The notes: a model not told the origin generated them from the sequence alone. 64,000 nt of DNA from Ctenopharyngodon idella (GCF_019924925.1 NC_067221.1:32729956-32793955), one strand, 5' to 3'. Positions 22,027-37,609 are shown, counted from the stretch's first letter. Translations and numbers: made by a program.

Positions 22027-25000
22027 GTAGGCTTGATTTGTGTAGGTGCAAGCTCATTAACACCAAAACCTGGCATCAATATGTTATATGGGTGACAATT
22101 TATAGACTGAGTTAAGTCCTCAGAATGTGATCAGTGGACAAATTACTGGTGGACCATATGAGAAGCAGGCCAGGATTAATCTAATTTTTTTATTTAATAC
22201 AAAATTAATGAATATTTGGCATGTTGAACAGGAAGGGGCACTTTTTTTTGGTAAAAATGCTGGTAACACTTCAGTATGGGGAACACATATTCACTATTAA
22301 CTATGACTTTTGCCTTAATAAACTCCTAATTTACTGCTTTGTAAGGTAGTTGTTGTAGCATTTAAGTTCAGGTATTGGGTATGGATTAAGGGATGTAGAA
22401 TAAGGTCATGCAAAACAGGGCATTAATATATGCTTTATAGGTACTACTAAACAGTCATTATTATTGTAATATTCTAGTAAGCTGGTAAGGAACTACTTAA
22501 AAGTGAGAATTGTTCCCCATACTAAAGTGTTAACAAAGTGCCAAATTTTGGTAAATTTAAAAATTGTATGTAGTAAGCTGAGTTCAGTAATTGCAACCAT
22601 GCAGTGGATTCTTTGTAGAATTTACACATAATTATGTGTAAATGGGGTCTTTTCTGTTTGTTTGTTTGTTTGTTTGTTTGTTTGCATGCTATATTTTACT
22701 TACAGCTTTCTTAACCTCTGCCAAGTTGGCTTTTGAGTTCTCATTTCCCCGTGCAGTTGAAACAACCAAACTGATCTCTTTTCCACGTATATCTCCAAAC
22801 AGAGTGTGTTTGCTTTGTCTTGTTGTCTCAGTCTCGGCATATAGCATGCTGATTCGTTCAGGCACAATAGTTTTCAGCTTACCATGGTAGTATGCTTCTG
22901 ATGGAAATTTGCAGATTTCTTCATGCTAAAGAAAGAGTAATAAATGTAATAAACAGTAATAAATGTGTGTAAGTGCGTATACAGTGTGTGAAGCACATAT
23001 GTGTACCATTCTGTACTGGGTGTCAAGCAGTAGTGCTCTATCCATGTAACGTTCAAACAGAGAGTGTGTCATGCCCAGTCTCCGCACATGCTCGTTCTTC
23101 ACGATCGGACGCAACTGCTTGTGATCCCCCAACAACACAACCTGCAAGATTGAGTATATTAGACTGTGTGACAAGGATTAGAAAACTCTCACAGAAGGTT
23201 GTGAATGAAAATGTTTGATGGACAAGTAAGGCCAGAGTAATGTAGCAAGAAGTAGGTCCTTTATCTAGCTTATGCTAGTTAACCGTTCATGGTTGAAAAC
23301 ATTATATATTGTTGCATGAAAACAGACTTGAGTCACTATTTGCTGTCACATTTCAATTATATTTTATTATATCATATTATATAATTAAAAGTACTCAAAA
23401 AATACAAATCTTTTATTATATACTGCATTTTTTCTTTGCATTTCAGTTTATTTTATCTTTAAATGCTTAAGGGTCAAAGATGAGATGTCACCTTTTTGGT
23501 GTCTGCATCAAATATGGGTGAAATAATGTTTCAAAGTGTAAAATTGTCATTCAGCATAGCAGTCCGGACTTTGATTTTACCATTATATCTTTAAATAAAC
23601 ATAAAATACCAAGTTAAAAAATATATTTGTTTCTTGGCATTTTCAAATAAGTGTTGGCTGTGTTATATTAAAAGGACTATGCCTTACTGATTTTTAAAGT
23701 ACTAAAATAACCAGGGGACTTTTGTCCCGAATATGCAGTTTGTTATAGGTCATTCAGTGTAACAGGAACAAGAAGCCATTCTGAAATTATATAAAAAACT
23801 GATAGTCATTCAACAGTCTATGACATCATCAAAAGGCACCCTGAAGACTGTGTGGTGCTACAGCAAAGTGAGTTTATTGCTCATAAATATTCGATAATTT
23901 CACCTTTTCATGGTGTGGTAACCTAAGTTTCAAAAACATGTCATTCAGTAAAATGCCAAACATACTTTTATTAGATTATTTGAAAAACAAGGAAATGTTT
24001 TGAATAATTGTGATTAACTTTACTGGTCAAGCTCACTATTTGACATAGGTGGCCATTTGATAGCCTGCAATATAAGCTGAAGTAGAAGTTTTATCATTCA
24101 GAGTAATGTTTTTGACATTCATTGTGATGCAAATTCTCTGTTACACGACTGTGTCATTCTTTACACTGAATGACAGTCTGACTGTTTAGATAGCAATTTT
24201 AGCATATAATACAGATAAATGTGGAATGTTTAGCACTGACAAATATTTGTTAAACTTAATAAATATTACTATTTTAATGCATTTTTGTAATGTTTGATTT
24301 GTGCTATTGATTTATTTTAGATGTCCATGAATAGAGAGAGTTGGTAGGCACTGTAAAAAGGCAAAAAGTAAATGCAGACATAGAAGCTCTTAAAGGAACA
24401 CTCCACTTTTAAAAAAAAAAAAAAAAGGCTTATTTTCCAACTCCCCTAGAGTTAAACAGTTGAGTTTTACCGTTTTCAAATCCATTCAGCCGATCACCGG
24501 GTCTGGCGGTACCACTTTTAGCATAGCTTAGCATAGTTCATTGAATCTGATTAGACCGTTAGCATCTCGCTCAAAAATAACCAAAGAGTTTCAATATTTT
24601 TCCTATTTAAAACTTGACTCTTCTGTAGTTACATCGTGTACTAAGACCGATGGAAAATGAAAAGTTGCGATTTTCTAGGTCGATATGGCTAGGAACTATA
24701 CTCTCATAATCAAGGAACTTTGCTGCCATACCATGGGTGCAGCAGGCGCAATGATATTATTTAGTTCCTTGATTATTACGCCGGAATGAGAGTATAGTTC
24801 CAGCCATATTGGCCTAGAAAATCGCAACTTTTCATTTTCCGTCGGTCTTGGTACACAATGTAACTACAGAAGAGTCGAGTTTTAAATAGGAAAAATATCG
24901 AAACTCTTTGGTCATTTTTGTGCGAGATGCTAACGGTCTAATCAGATTCAATGAACTATGCTAAGCTATGCTAAAAGTGGTTCCGCCAGACCCGGAGATC

Positions 25001-28000
25001 GGCTGAATGGATTCGAAAAAGGCAAAACTCAACTGTTTAACTCTAGGGGAGTTGGAAAATGAGCCTATTTTCAAAAAAAAAAGTGGAGTGTTCCTTTAAG
25101 GCCCGTTCACACCAAGAACGATAACTATAAAGATAACCATAACGATAACTATATTAGCATCCAGCGAACAATAATGCTTTTTGTATTCCAAGCATGTGCT
25201 GCAGGTTTGTTGTCTGCCACTTTAAATGCTCTAGCTCTTAAAAAGGAGGATGGATTCTGATTGGCTGTCAATGTTTTTATTGTTCATCAGCTGGAAAAAT
25301 TCTTTCTAAAAGTGAATCCAACAATATTGTTTCTATGTGCCAGTGTGACGTTATCGTTATAGTTGTCATGTGGACTCTGCTATTCTTTTATATTTAGAAA
25401 AGTTTTATATTATTTATATTATTATCATTATAGTTATTGTACACGGTGTGAATGGGCCTTTAGCAAAGAAAACGAGAAAGGCATTGAGCAATGCAATTAT
25501 TAATATAAAAGCTTACCAATATTTCTGAACAGAGAGTCCCCCCTCACTGTGTCACAAGTTCAAGAGAGGCCATTGAGGGGATTCTCCACCCAAAATACCC
25601 ATCCTGATAACGTCATTTATGTTGGCAAACAGAAAGCATTCATAAATATAGCTGCAAGCAGTAATTTTTGGGGCAGAGCAAGTCAGGAACAAAGTGACAA
25701 GCTAAGCAAGCATGGCAGGAGCATGAGAACATAATATTATTAAAACTAAAAGGAGTTCTTTGTGTCCAGCTTCCTGTGGATTCTTTGTTTAGTATGCTAT
25801 AAAAAGTGTGTCTTAAGTTTAACTTTCTTCCAAAATCTAGTTTCAGTGCTTCAGTGAATTAGGCTGTGCAGGGTCTTGGTTATTTGGAAGTCTAGGTTAT
25901 GTGTTAGTGTTTTACAGCAAGTTCCTTAACATTTCTGTACAATTTATGCCCATTTTATATTGTTCTTGACAGACTTGTTTGTTAGATGTGTCAAGATTCA
26001 CTCTGACCTTCTCAGGTTTGAAGCTGACCAACGGGACAAGTGTCTGGGGTTCTGTTGCCATGGCGCACTCATCGATGAGGATCTGTCGTGCACTGAGTGT
26101 CTTGGTGAGGTTGGGGGAGGAGGCAGCCGTGCAGGTGCATAGAATAATATCATGCCTTTCCAGTTCATACAAACGTGCAGAATTTAGCAGCTTCTTATAT
26201 CTGAGAATACACACAATTTGGTGTCATGCAGACATGCATTCACACACAGTTACAAACTTGTAGACACACTCTTAGATACAGAGATGTGTTTTAGACTGAT
26301 TTAGATGATGATGGCAATTGAAATTAAGCCACAGGTATTTAAAGTTGTTTATGACCATTTAGCATTTTCAAGTGGAAGCAAACAGCATTAATACAACAAA
26401 AACATCTACGTACTCTTCTACGTCCTCATCTGTCAGTGAATGGGGGTTACGGGCAATTCTTATATCAAAGTCCTTTATTGCTTGAGAATGAGGGTTGTCA
26501 GAGTTGTCTCGAATTCTATGATGTAGTGTTATGTTCCTAGACACAGCAATGTAAAGTTTGAGTTATGTCAAGGTAAAATGTTGCCTTTTTTTTTTTTTTT
26601 TTTGCAATAGCATGATGATGAGTGACAAGATGTTGAGGCAATTTTTGGTTCATTGGCAGTACCTGAGCTCAGATTTAGACTGCTCTTGGCGCAGCGATTT
26701 GTGTGATAACTGGAGGTTGCTGCCGGGATAGGGATACTCCTGCATCTCCATCTGTCTGCTGTACACACGTAATGGCTTCAGCTGCTCTCCAAACTTGAGC
26801 AGGTATTCTGTGCACACAACACAAGCACATAAATACATACGTTTCTTCTTCACAAAAATACTAGTTACCTAGAACACAAACATCAACATACCTGCAACTA
26901 CATCCACAGACTTGTTTGAGGGTCCACAGTAAAGAATAACCTCTCTCTTTTCTTTGTCTTTCGACTCCTTTAGCTTCCAAGGATTCTTAAAGTTCAGCTG
27001 AGAGAACCAGTACACTATATAAGCTCCTACAACTGTTTTTCCTGTTCCTATAAAGGACAAACATACAAAAGAATGGTCAGTGCCTGTCGGTGCAGTGTAA
27101 ATTAGCCTTTAAGGATAACCAAAAATGTATATGCTCAGAATGTTTAACCTGGAGGCCCTTGAATGAGAGTGAATTTGCTGTTTAGAGCTCGCTCCAAAGC
27201 TTTAAACTGGCTTTCATTCAGTTGAGGCAGACCTGCTGGTGGTTCCTCTCTCATAAGCACATATAGGTGTACAGCTGGTTCGGAGCCTGTGGATTGAAAG
27301 AGCCGAAACAGCCAATGAACTAAAGTACATGTACAGTACATGTTTAACATATAAAGTGCAAATATATAATTTTAAGCTCACATAATGACTTAGGTTTAAT
27401 GTGGTGTTCAATGAAGAATTAAAAAGAAATCAGAAAATTAAACAAGACACTAACACCCTGTGTAGGTATATTATATAAGTAAATAAAACAAAACAAGTAT
27501 AAAATTTAAATGTTTCTTATGAAATCAAAATGAAAACGAATATGCTGTAGTTTTCTCTGCAACTGATTTTTGGCAGCAATTCTTTTGCAACACTTTGGGC
27601 CCTATTTTAACAAATCTAAGGACATGGTCTGAAGCGCAAGGTGCAGGTGCACTTAAGGTCCGAATCCACTTTTGCTAGTTTAACGATGGAAAATACAGTC
27701 AGCACACCAGGAGCATGGTCCAAAAGGGTGATACCTTGTCTCTTAATGAGTCATGGGTGTGTTTTGGGCATTACGTGCTATAAACCAATCAGAGTCTCAT
27801 CTCCCATTCCCTTTAAAAGCCTGTTGCGCTTGCACCAAAGACTGAATGCTTCTCCAGAAAGGAATCTTTTTATTTTTAAAATTTAAAAATGTTTGTGTGC
27901 TGCTGCGCGTCCCTGTGTGACTTTAGACCAGGTTTTTGTTGGTCAATGGTGCAGTTGTTTTCAGTTGCCTCAAAATAGCAACACGCCAACAATGCGCCTG

Positions 28001-31000
28001 TGTCTGTTTTCAGACCAGCACACCCACGGGCGAACAGATGGGCGCGAGTGCATTTGCTATTTAAACTAAAAATGATAAATGATAAGTTGTGCCTGGCGTC
28101 GCATTGTGCCGGGTGTATGATAGGGCCCTTTGAGCTTTATTTTGGCTATTTTTTTTTTTTTTTTTTTTTTTGCTTTGTGATGCTTCTTTTGCTTTTATTA
28201 AGCTTTGTTTCAATTCACAATAGAAATCACACTTTGCATTTCACTGTGGCACAATGTGCAAAGAACATAAACGTGTTTAAAAAATGCTACCAAATGTTTT
28301 TTTTCAATGTTTTTTACTTTTGTAATACCTTTCAAAATCACAATTTTTGACTGCATAGTTTCTTAGAACCACATTTTATGTATTTAAAAAACATTCTCTC
28401 AACATATGACATATTATGAATTTAATGCATACTTTCTTTCCCAATCCGGTGTCTTAGTGCAATGTTCTTAACAAGCCTGTTAGCTGCTGTTAAATTATTC
28501 ACTGCACTTTCCTTCCGTCTGGATAAATCAAGCAGAAAAAAAATCACACATCATTGCAACTCATTGTCATGACTTTGCCTCTATGCACTGAACAAAATAT
28601 ATTTATGAACTGATTTATGAATATACAAAATGTAAGTAATGTAATGAGACTGGTGTAATGCAGTATCTTGCAGTATAATGGTCTTAGTTGTAGTGTATTG
28701 AAATATAATATGGTTGTGATGTTATGTGTATATGCTTACATGTCTGGAATGAGTTTTGGGATCACCTCCACTGTGAATGTGGCATCCCGCTTGAATTTTG
28801 GGATGTTCATGGATGCATAGTTTATGCTAAAGTGAATAATTTTGGACTTATTCACACTGATCTCTGGAGGATCTAAACACTGAGTTGTCAGACCATGGGC
28901 CACCCAAGTAAAGTAGTCTGGATCCAGCTCTGTCTGATTTGCTTGGCTCTCCTTCAAAACTCTCTTTCGTATACAGAGGAAACACTTGGCCAGGTCAAAT
29001 TCAATTGCCCATTTTTTGACACATTCTACAGGCAGTGAAAAATTTCCAGAGAGTTTGGAATTATCAAAGGATGTCATCCAAGTTATGTGCACATTCTCTA
29101 TCACTACACAATCACTGTCATCCACAGCAGTCGCAGCAGACTCCATTTCACAGAGGGGCTTCCATATCTGCACATACTCCTCTACATCCTTATAGTGTCC
29201 TTTGGATGGGTGGTTTGCAAGTTTGGAAAAGCACTTTATAGGATTGTCAGTGTGTTCCACACAGATCTCAAAGCTTGAACTCAGACTCAATAATTGTACA
29301 GTTGGCGCCCAGTAGCCCCTCTCCTTTTCTGAGGTCAGCTGGACCTGGACAGTGTCTCCAACTTTCAAATAGAGTGTGAAGTCAGAGTAATGATCAACTT
29401 CTGACATAAAAGTGTTATCAGGATTCAATCGAGATGTATGCATTTCATTGGTCTCACTGTGATCTTGCACATCTGCTGCCAGTATGAGGGACTTTGCCTC
29501 TTCCCACTGTTCGTCTCTCACTGCCTCAACAATGGCGTGCCAGGTGCTTTGCTGTATCTCTGAACAGAATCTCAAGTTCTGCAGTGGGCTCTGGGTCATG
29601 CTCAGTGAATATATCCGTTTTTTCCAAGTCAGTTTCACTTGTTTTTTGTTAAATAACGGTTGATCCTCAAGCTGTAAGTTTCTGTACTTAACAGGAAGCT
29701 TGTCCGGGAAAGTTCCTTTATCAAATGGAAATGATAATTTGAAACTTTCGCTGTCACGTTGAACAACTGTGACAAAAGCCACTTTGTATGTGCTTTGTTT
29801 ATGTAGACTGACTGCCAGACAAAGTGACTCCGCTTTACTCTCATACTTCTGTGCCCTTGTTTCTCCTATTTTACACTTGTCACACAACAGATCAATGTCT
29901 TTCTGTGAATATTCAACAGGACGATTGCTGAGAACTGCATGCATGAGCCTCTGAAGAACCACATCTATGTACCGGCGAATGGGTGAGGATGAATGTGTGT
30001 ATGAGTCCAGATTTAATGAATAGTGGCCAATTAAAGCATTTGTGCATGAGAAAGAACGAATGAACGAAGCTTTTTTGATACTGGCCTTTAACTGAACAAC
30101 TGCTGGAACCAACTGTGGATGAATGTCATCTGTAGAAATGAAGTCAGCCATTTTGTAAAAGTCACATGTCGAAGCTGCTGATTCAATCTTTTTCCACACA
30201 GATGTCAGAATGGTGAAACTTCCATTGTTCTGCCCACTGTTTGAATCCAGATGATTAATCAGTGCTTGTAGGGACTCGCGTTCCTCCTTGTCTTTCTTCA
30301 GTCTCCTCACCAGTTCACATGAAGCTGTCACTGGACAGCTAAAGGTGTTCGGAACCAGGGTTTTTTGATCAATCAGTTGATCACTAGCTCTTTTAAACAT
30401 CAACTTCAGCTCCTCCATCATTAAACTGCACTTGCTGTCTTCTGATGATCCAAGATCAGCAGGATTGGAACAGTCCACTTGTCCAGAGAGTCTCTGTTTC
30501 CTGTGATCAAGTGCAAAATGGCAAGCCACAAGGATGCAGCCTTCTAGAGATGCAGCCTCTTTTTCACCTGGCTGGTTGATGATCCTGTCAGTCTCACTGT
30601 AGGACAATGCCCTGTTTGACTTTATGCAGGAAAGCACCAACTTTTGCTCTACTAGTTTGCCTTTTGTCTTTTCCACTTTCAATATTAAAGAGATGGCACG
30701 ACGCTTTTTGCCTGGCATCAGACTCCACATGTCTGATTGTGCACCCAAGTTCTGAATATTGTCCCCAGACACGTAGCTAAAAAAATCTGCTTTGTGTACT
30801 CCAATTTCAAAATGATATTCAGAGTGACTGACAGAGATGGCATCTTGTAACTGGCTTGATAAAGGGCTGAGGTTATCATCAGGGTTAGGATTATTGTCAG
30901 AGTGGACATCACTAGAACCTGGAGAATAAACAGTGAAGGTGATTGTGTTATTCAGGTCCATTCGATTTCTGTTGATATGAAATGTCAGGTGTGAGGATAA

Positions 31001-34000
31001 AGGAACGAGTTCCATATGTTGATCACTGATCATCTGTAATTGTTCTGCATCGGGAGGAGCCTGACACCTCAGAGGAGTGCAGAGTTTAGTGTTTGTGTTC
31101 TCTGTCAGAAATTTTGACACTTCATGGTTAAACATTATGTTTAACTCTTCAATCATTAGATTTGCTTCTCTCTCCCCTGCTTTTCGTTGTTTATCAGGTT
31201 GGGCATAGTTCCAGTCGTCTTTAAGTCGCGCTTTGCGTTGGCTTCTGGCAAAACGGTAAGCCACCCTGACACAGTCCTCCAAAGTATCAAATCTCAGCTC
31301 ACCATCGCACTGACTTATTATATCCTCAGCCTCCTTGTAGGTTAGCTTCTTTTTAGAATTGACCAGAGAGAGATAGAAGTTCTTTCTTGTGATCCCTGAT
31401 TGCTTTTCCACTTGAACAATTAATGAAATGGCTTTACGTTCTTCACCTGGGAGAAGACTCCAAAAGGTGGTGGCAAGATGTTTTGGGAACATGAATGAAG
31501 GTTCTTTTCCTGGGCCATAAAAGGTTGCTCCCATCTCTTTTGCAAAGCTATCAAGTGAACTATCCTTAGACACGAAACTAGCCACATCTGCAACATGAAC
31601 CCCTATTTCATAGCAGCTTCCCAGATCGTTAACACTAATGGCATCATCCAAATCTACAGCCATGTGTGGATCAACAGTGAAGGTTTGTAAACCTCTGAAG
31701 TCTCTTCTTTTCTTGTCATCAATTCCATCAGTTTTCATCTCTGAAAATGCATCTTCTTGCATCAGAGGAGGAGACATTAGTTTGAACTCTGATTTTAAAA
31801 TAATAAGTCCCTCCTCTAAAGATGTCCCAACTGGTAGAATATCTGTAACTTTGCCTAGCGGAAAGGAACAATGTGCTTTCCATCCCAAAATCTGAACAAC
31901 AAAAACATAGTTCTGTTTTGTTTGTTCATCCAGACGAACATTTCTTGTTATTGTCCAATTGCCATTGACAAACTTGTATATTGGAATACAATTGCGAGTC
32001 TCTTTCTTTACCAAGATACGTATTTTGGTAGTGTTGTTGTTGAGGGGTATCATCACTTTTGGCACCAAATATTTGTCAGTATCTTGTGTTCGTCTGTGGT
32101 AATTTTCAGCCTCTAATGTACACACAAATTCAGAGGATGTTGGTAGTCTGTTTGTACAACCTAAAACTGTCCCAGTAAGATGGTCAGCATCATGTTGTCT
32201 GGTCTCAACCACAACTTCATCACCAGGGAAAGACATGCCAATGTTTTTCCTCCCTTCAATATGAATTTGTTCAGATGGGTTGTCGTAAGGTATTACATAA
32301 GCTGACTGGTATCCTTTCATCACCAATTCCCCATGCCTGTAGATAGCAGGATGTTTCCTGACCAACTCCAAGAGGTTTTCCTTTTCAGAGGAAAAGAATA
32401 AAGGCCTCTTTTGTTCATTCTCTTCATCTGAGTCCTGTACATCACTTTCATAGTCTTCCATCTCTTTCAGTATAGTATCAGTTTCGGCCTGGGAAGGTAC
32501 ATCACTCTCAGCCATTTCTACCGTTTCTGTCTTCTGAAATTTTGAAATTTCCAATACTTCCTGTTGTAGAACATCTGTGGTGAAATTATCTGGTATGGTG
32601 CTGCCCTTGCTGATGCAACGTTCTATGTAGGACTTCCAGATTTTTGAACACTTTCCAAAACAACAAAGAGCACCAGCATCTCCAACTACAACCACCATTG
32701 ATTGGGCTCTTGTCAAGGCAGTGTTTAGTGCTCGAATGTCATCAAAAAACTCTGGGCAGCTTGACTCTGATTGAAGAAGTCTGTCTCTTGTCTGAACTGT
32801 TGATATGATGATGACCCTGAACTGCTTTCCTACAGACACAGAATTTTAATGGGTAGGTTGTAATTTAAATATAGTAGTAATACATTTTTTAAAATGGATA
32901 TACATGTTGACACAAATTGTAAATGAAATAAAATGTGAGATTTTTTTTTCTTGATGAATCAAACAAGTTCCCTGAGTTCTAGTAGACAATGATGTTCTGA
33001 CCCCCCAGTACCTTGAATGTTTGCTAAATTCTGAACAGACACTCCATAAACCCCTTTCTGACGGAGATGAATTCTGATTAGCTCAACCTGAAGAATCAAA
33101 AGAGAAAGCAGGTAAAATTTGTGGAACAGAATTGTGGTTTGTATTTTTGTGACTTTAGTATCACTCCTGATACGTGAATATTACATTTGTGATGGTAATG
33201 GAATTTGAGCACTATACTACTATACTACATTATCAATATTTGGAAATATAACTTTTTTCAAATGCTTGAATAATATTAAAAGTTTATATTTATCATTCAT
33301 AGAACAAGTCACCATGCAGTACTTGTATGGTATAGCATTACAATTTTTTAGTCATAACACATTTGTCATATATCAGAGTGATAAATGCTTTGTATCACTA
33401 AAGTACCTGTCGGCCTTCGCTAAGAACACAGATCTGCGTTGGCTCTCTATCACCCCATTCCGTTGGCCAGTCAGTCAGAAGCCCTTGCACCACGTTTACC
33501 ACACTGCTGACCTCAGCAAGATTGAACCAGGACATGGAGGTGGAATTCAGACGACATTCTCCTCTGACATGCTGAAAGATCAGGGGGTATAGCCTCGGGT
33601 GGGGTGGGACATTCCCTTTGGCCTTGATGCCATCACTCACATAGAAGTAAGTGGATACAAAATCTACTATTTCTGTGGTGGAACGGTAGTTCTCATTAAA
33701 GACGACTCTGCTTTTCTTGGCAATGTTGCTGCTCTCATCCTGGTAGTAGTGGAAGAGACGATTGAGCAGGGTGTGTTCTGATCGTTTGTCATCAGTTACA
33801 GAGAAAAGTTTTGGAGCCATCTGCATGTGGTCCCCTGCTAAAACCACTCGAGTGTGTTTGTCTGCTAAGCCCAGAGCCATGAGTGCTTCAGCCTCCAGCA
33901 TCTGAGATGCTTCATCAATCAGGATGTGACTAAAGAAACCTTCAGGAAGCTTTAACTCACGGAGATGCCGTGCCATCGATGTGGTGGTTATAATGATGCG

Positions 34001-37000
34001 GTGTGACTCTAGATCAGAACGTGCTGGGAGGATGAAGGACTGTCTATCTGGAGAGCAGAGACAGTATTTCAGAGTGATTTCATCAGTTGCCTTGATGGAG
34101 GCACCACCCTTGTTTGCCTTTATCCTGAGTAGTTTGAGGTTTGGGTGTCCATTTGTAAGGTATGAGTGGAAGTGCTCTCTGACATATAAATCTGCAGAGC
34201 TATAAGGAACAAAACTCAAAATTAGATTTCTTAAATGGACAGGAGCTTATATATTCACTGAATGCAGATTTACTGCCTATCTGTTCTTTTTCTTGTTTTA
34301 AATATCTGGTATTGATAATATTGCATTTTATGGACATGTAAGTAACTTTATTACACCATTCTTTTGAATAATGAGTTCTGATTGATCAGTTTTGCGGTCA
34401 AATATTTTTGTATAATGACCACTAAATAATTTTTGTATGTCTAGTATTACTTTTCAGTTTCTTTATTCTCACATAATAAGAATTATGTAAAATTAACTTT
34501 TTAAAAAAAAAATATATATATATATATAATAACTCAAACTTCAATGTCTAAAGTTAAAAACTAAATAAACTTTGGTTGATGCATGATCCTGATCCCTCTG
34601 TAGGGTTTATTTTGTGCTAATGACTGGCTGAAACAGCATTATCCTTTATTTATAACTTACCTGTTAGTATATGTACAGATGAGCACTTTGTTTTGAGAAC
34701 GGAAAGCCAGCTTTTTGGCTGCTGAGGCGAGACAGAGTGTCTTCCCGGTGCCAAATGGCCCGTATATCAGCAAGGGTGGAGCCACTTTGTTTTCCTCGCA
34801 CTTGCCAAGGATGAAGTTCAAGGCGATTTGCTGCTTGTTGTTCAATTCAGTCTGTTTGGTTATGTTCACAGGGACACAACAGTTACTGAGGTCAGGTAAA
34901 ACATTGTGCAAGTCTGGTAGGTAGTCAATAGCCTGGTGCATCTGACAGAATGACAGTCTGTTCAGCTGAAACTGAACCTCCATTTCACACCTGGTTTCTT
35001 TCCTCAGATGTAGCTCAGACACACACCGTGCAGACAGCTGAAGACCGATGTGACCCTCGCCGGCAGCCTGTTTGAGCACCAATGCCTCATACACTTGGTT
35101 TCTGTGCTCTACTGACACACTGGCTTTTGCTGGTATGCAATCCACCAAAGCCATCTGCACCCCTCGTTTAAGCATCACCCCTTCAGGAGAGTCTGGTGTG
35201 AGCGAGCAAAACACCTTCAGAGTGGCAAAGAGCTTCCCTGGTGCAGCAAAAAACCGTGATATGCCATCACTCAACTGGTCAGTGAGAGACACACTCCCAC
35301 AAATATTTAATCTGCAAATTGGGGGGGGGGAGAGAAAGTGTGAGCAACTGTAAATATATATAAGTAGAATTCTCAAAAAAAAAAATCTTTAATATTGACC
35401 AAAACACAATATGCTACAGAAATATAGTGTATACTAGCATTAAACAATTTGTTTACTTTTATGTGGTTTCTGATCTGATGATTATAGGACACCAACTTTG
35501 GTGAATGTTGAACAGTTTATAGAAGGATTATTTGTTCTGATGTCTTTACAGACTGACTAGTATGCCAAATTTTACTACCTTTTACCATACAGTAATATGG
35601 CCAGCTATAGACATCTATGTAAAAAAAAAAAAAAAAAGGTCAGAAAAGAATTACAATAATACTGTAATGTGATAGTGGCTACACACCAGTGGTGTAGTCT
35701 ACGTGATACACAGGTATACGCTGTATACCCACTAGGAAAGGTCAACGATTTCCGTATACCTACTTAAAAAAGAGCAAGGATACCTAGCCATAAAATAAAT
35801 CGCAATAAACTTTGTGCTTTGTTGCTTTTTACATGAAACAAAGTCTCATTTCAAATTCTGCCCATTTTTCTAAGAAAAAAAAACAAGTACCGTTTTGCCA
35901 CTCTTTAATGTAGCGTGACAGATCACGCACGTGAACTGATCCTCTCCTCCGCTTTAATACCAGTTACAGCGTGAAATAAACATGTATGAACATCTGAAGG
36001 TATGTTAACTTGACGAAATCCATATCATGTCTTGTGTAATGAATTAATCAGTGTTTCAACCGCGGAAAGACGTTAATAAGTTTGTAAACAATGTCACATT
36101 TACCTCAGGACTGTACTGTACTTGATATACAGTGTATCCAAAATAACTGATATTGAATCGAACTGCAAGCTTGTGAATCGAAATGCATAACTATGCAGGG
36201 CTCTACGCTGCGACCATTTCGGGCGCATTTGCGAGTGAAAATAACTACGCGCGACTGTGAAAAAATATTTAGGTGCATCAGTCAGGGCCGGCTCTAGGCT
36301 CTTGCCTACCCAATCATAATTTAGGACAGCGTATATCAGTTTTTTTATGATTTGTGCATTGAATCAAAACAGTCTGAGGTGGGCTGTGTGTTGAGAAGTT
36401 TGATAAAGGGCTGTAGAATGCCCAAACAATAATAATAATAATAATAGAAATAACAAGAAAAACTGCAGTAGGCTAATTTTTCTTTTCTTAGCTGAATGTA
36501 TAAGGTGAGATGCATTACACTCATGCGCTTCAGTGTGTTGCGGAAAAGCAGAGGCTGGCGATCACACTAGCCAAAATGGGCAGAAAAATTTGCGTGCTAT
36601 GAAGGTGCGAATTACGGGGTGTTGTAGCCTAAATTACTTGTAAATATTATATACATTTCTATAGCTCTGATTGATTTTAAAGTGCCATTTGGCTGCCGGC
36701 GCATACTAAAATGGGTCATATGATGAGCAGTGAAAATTGATTTGAGCATGCATGGACAGAGCAAGAATATAATGCAAGTGTTTAAAATGCATATGCATAT
36801 TTCATTTGAAACCTTGTCCTCTTTGGCTTGCTGTTAATGCTGTTAAACTGAATGTACGAGGCAACGCTGAAGTAAGAATGCGCTGTTTATATTTGGACCA
36901 GTCACACAGAACGCGTTTTTGTGGTTAAAATCGCAAGACACAGGTCAGTTCACGTCTAGAGACGCCTTTTTAAAAAGTTGAACTTATTTTAACTTAAGCG

Positions 37001-37578
37001 CCACGTTTTTAGAACACCGCATCATACAAGAGACGCTGCAAAATTGTGGATGCGAGACGCGAGCGCAACGGTCAAAGTCAGTGGGGTGAAATGAAGAGAA
37101 GAAGCACCAACATGGATCTGGGACTCTTTAGGATCTGGAGAGATTCTGTATGAAGGAATGGACTCATTATAGAAGAAGACTCAGAGCTGTTATCTTGGCA
37201 AAAGGAGGTTGCAAAAAGTATTTAATAAAAGGGGGCAAATAATTGTGTTTTGGAGAAGAAAAAAAAAATTGCCCAACCAGTATATCTGCCAGCCCACCCT
37301 TCTCTAGCTGCCAAGAACCGGGTCTGGTTTAAACAATGAAAAACAATAGTAGCACAATGGAATTGATAAACGTGTTCCATGTGAACGGCCCCATTCTGCA
37401 TAAATAAAGTTGTGTTCATTACTAAAACAGTATAGGCTTCCGTCGCATTTACTTTCTAAATTGTCACTGGACAGTAGAAAAGTGAAAATAGTAGCATTCT
37501 ATTGAAAGGGAAAATAAGATAAAACTGTTATATAAAAAAATTATTAAGAATTGGCCTATCTATCTATCTATCTATCTA

Positions 37579-37609
<31 letters not shown>

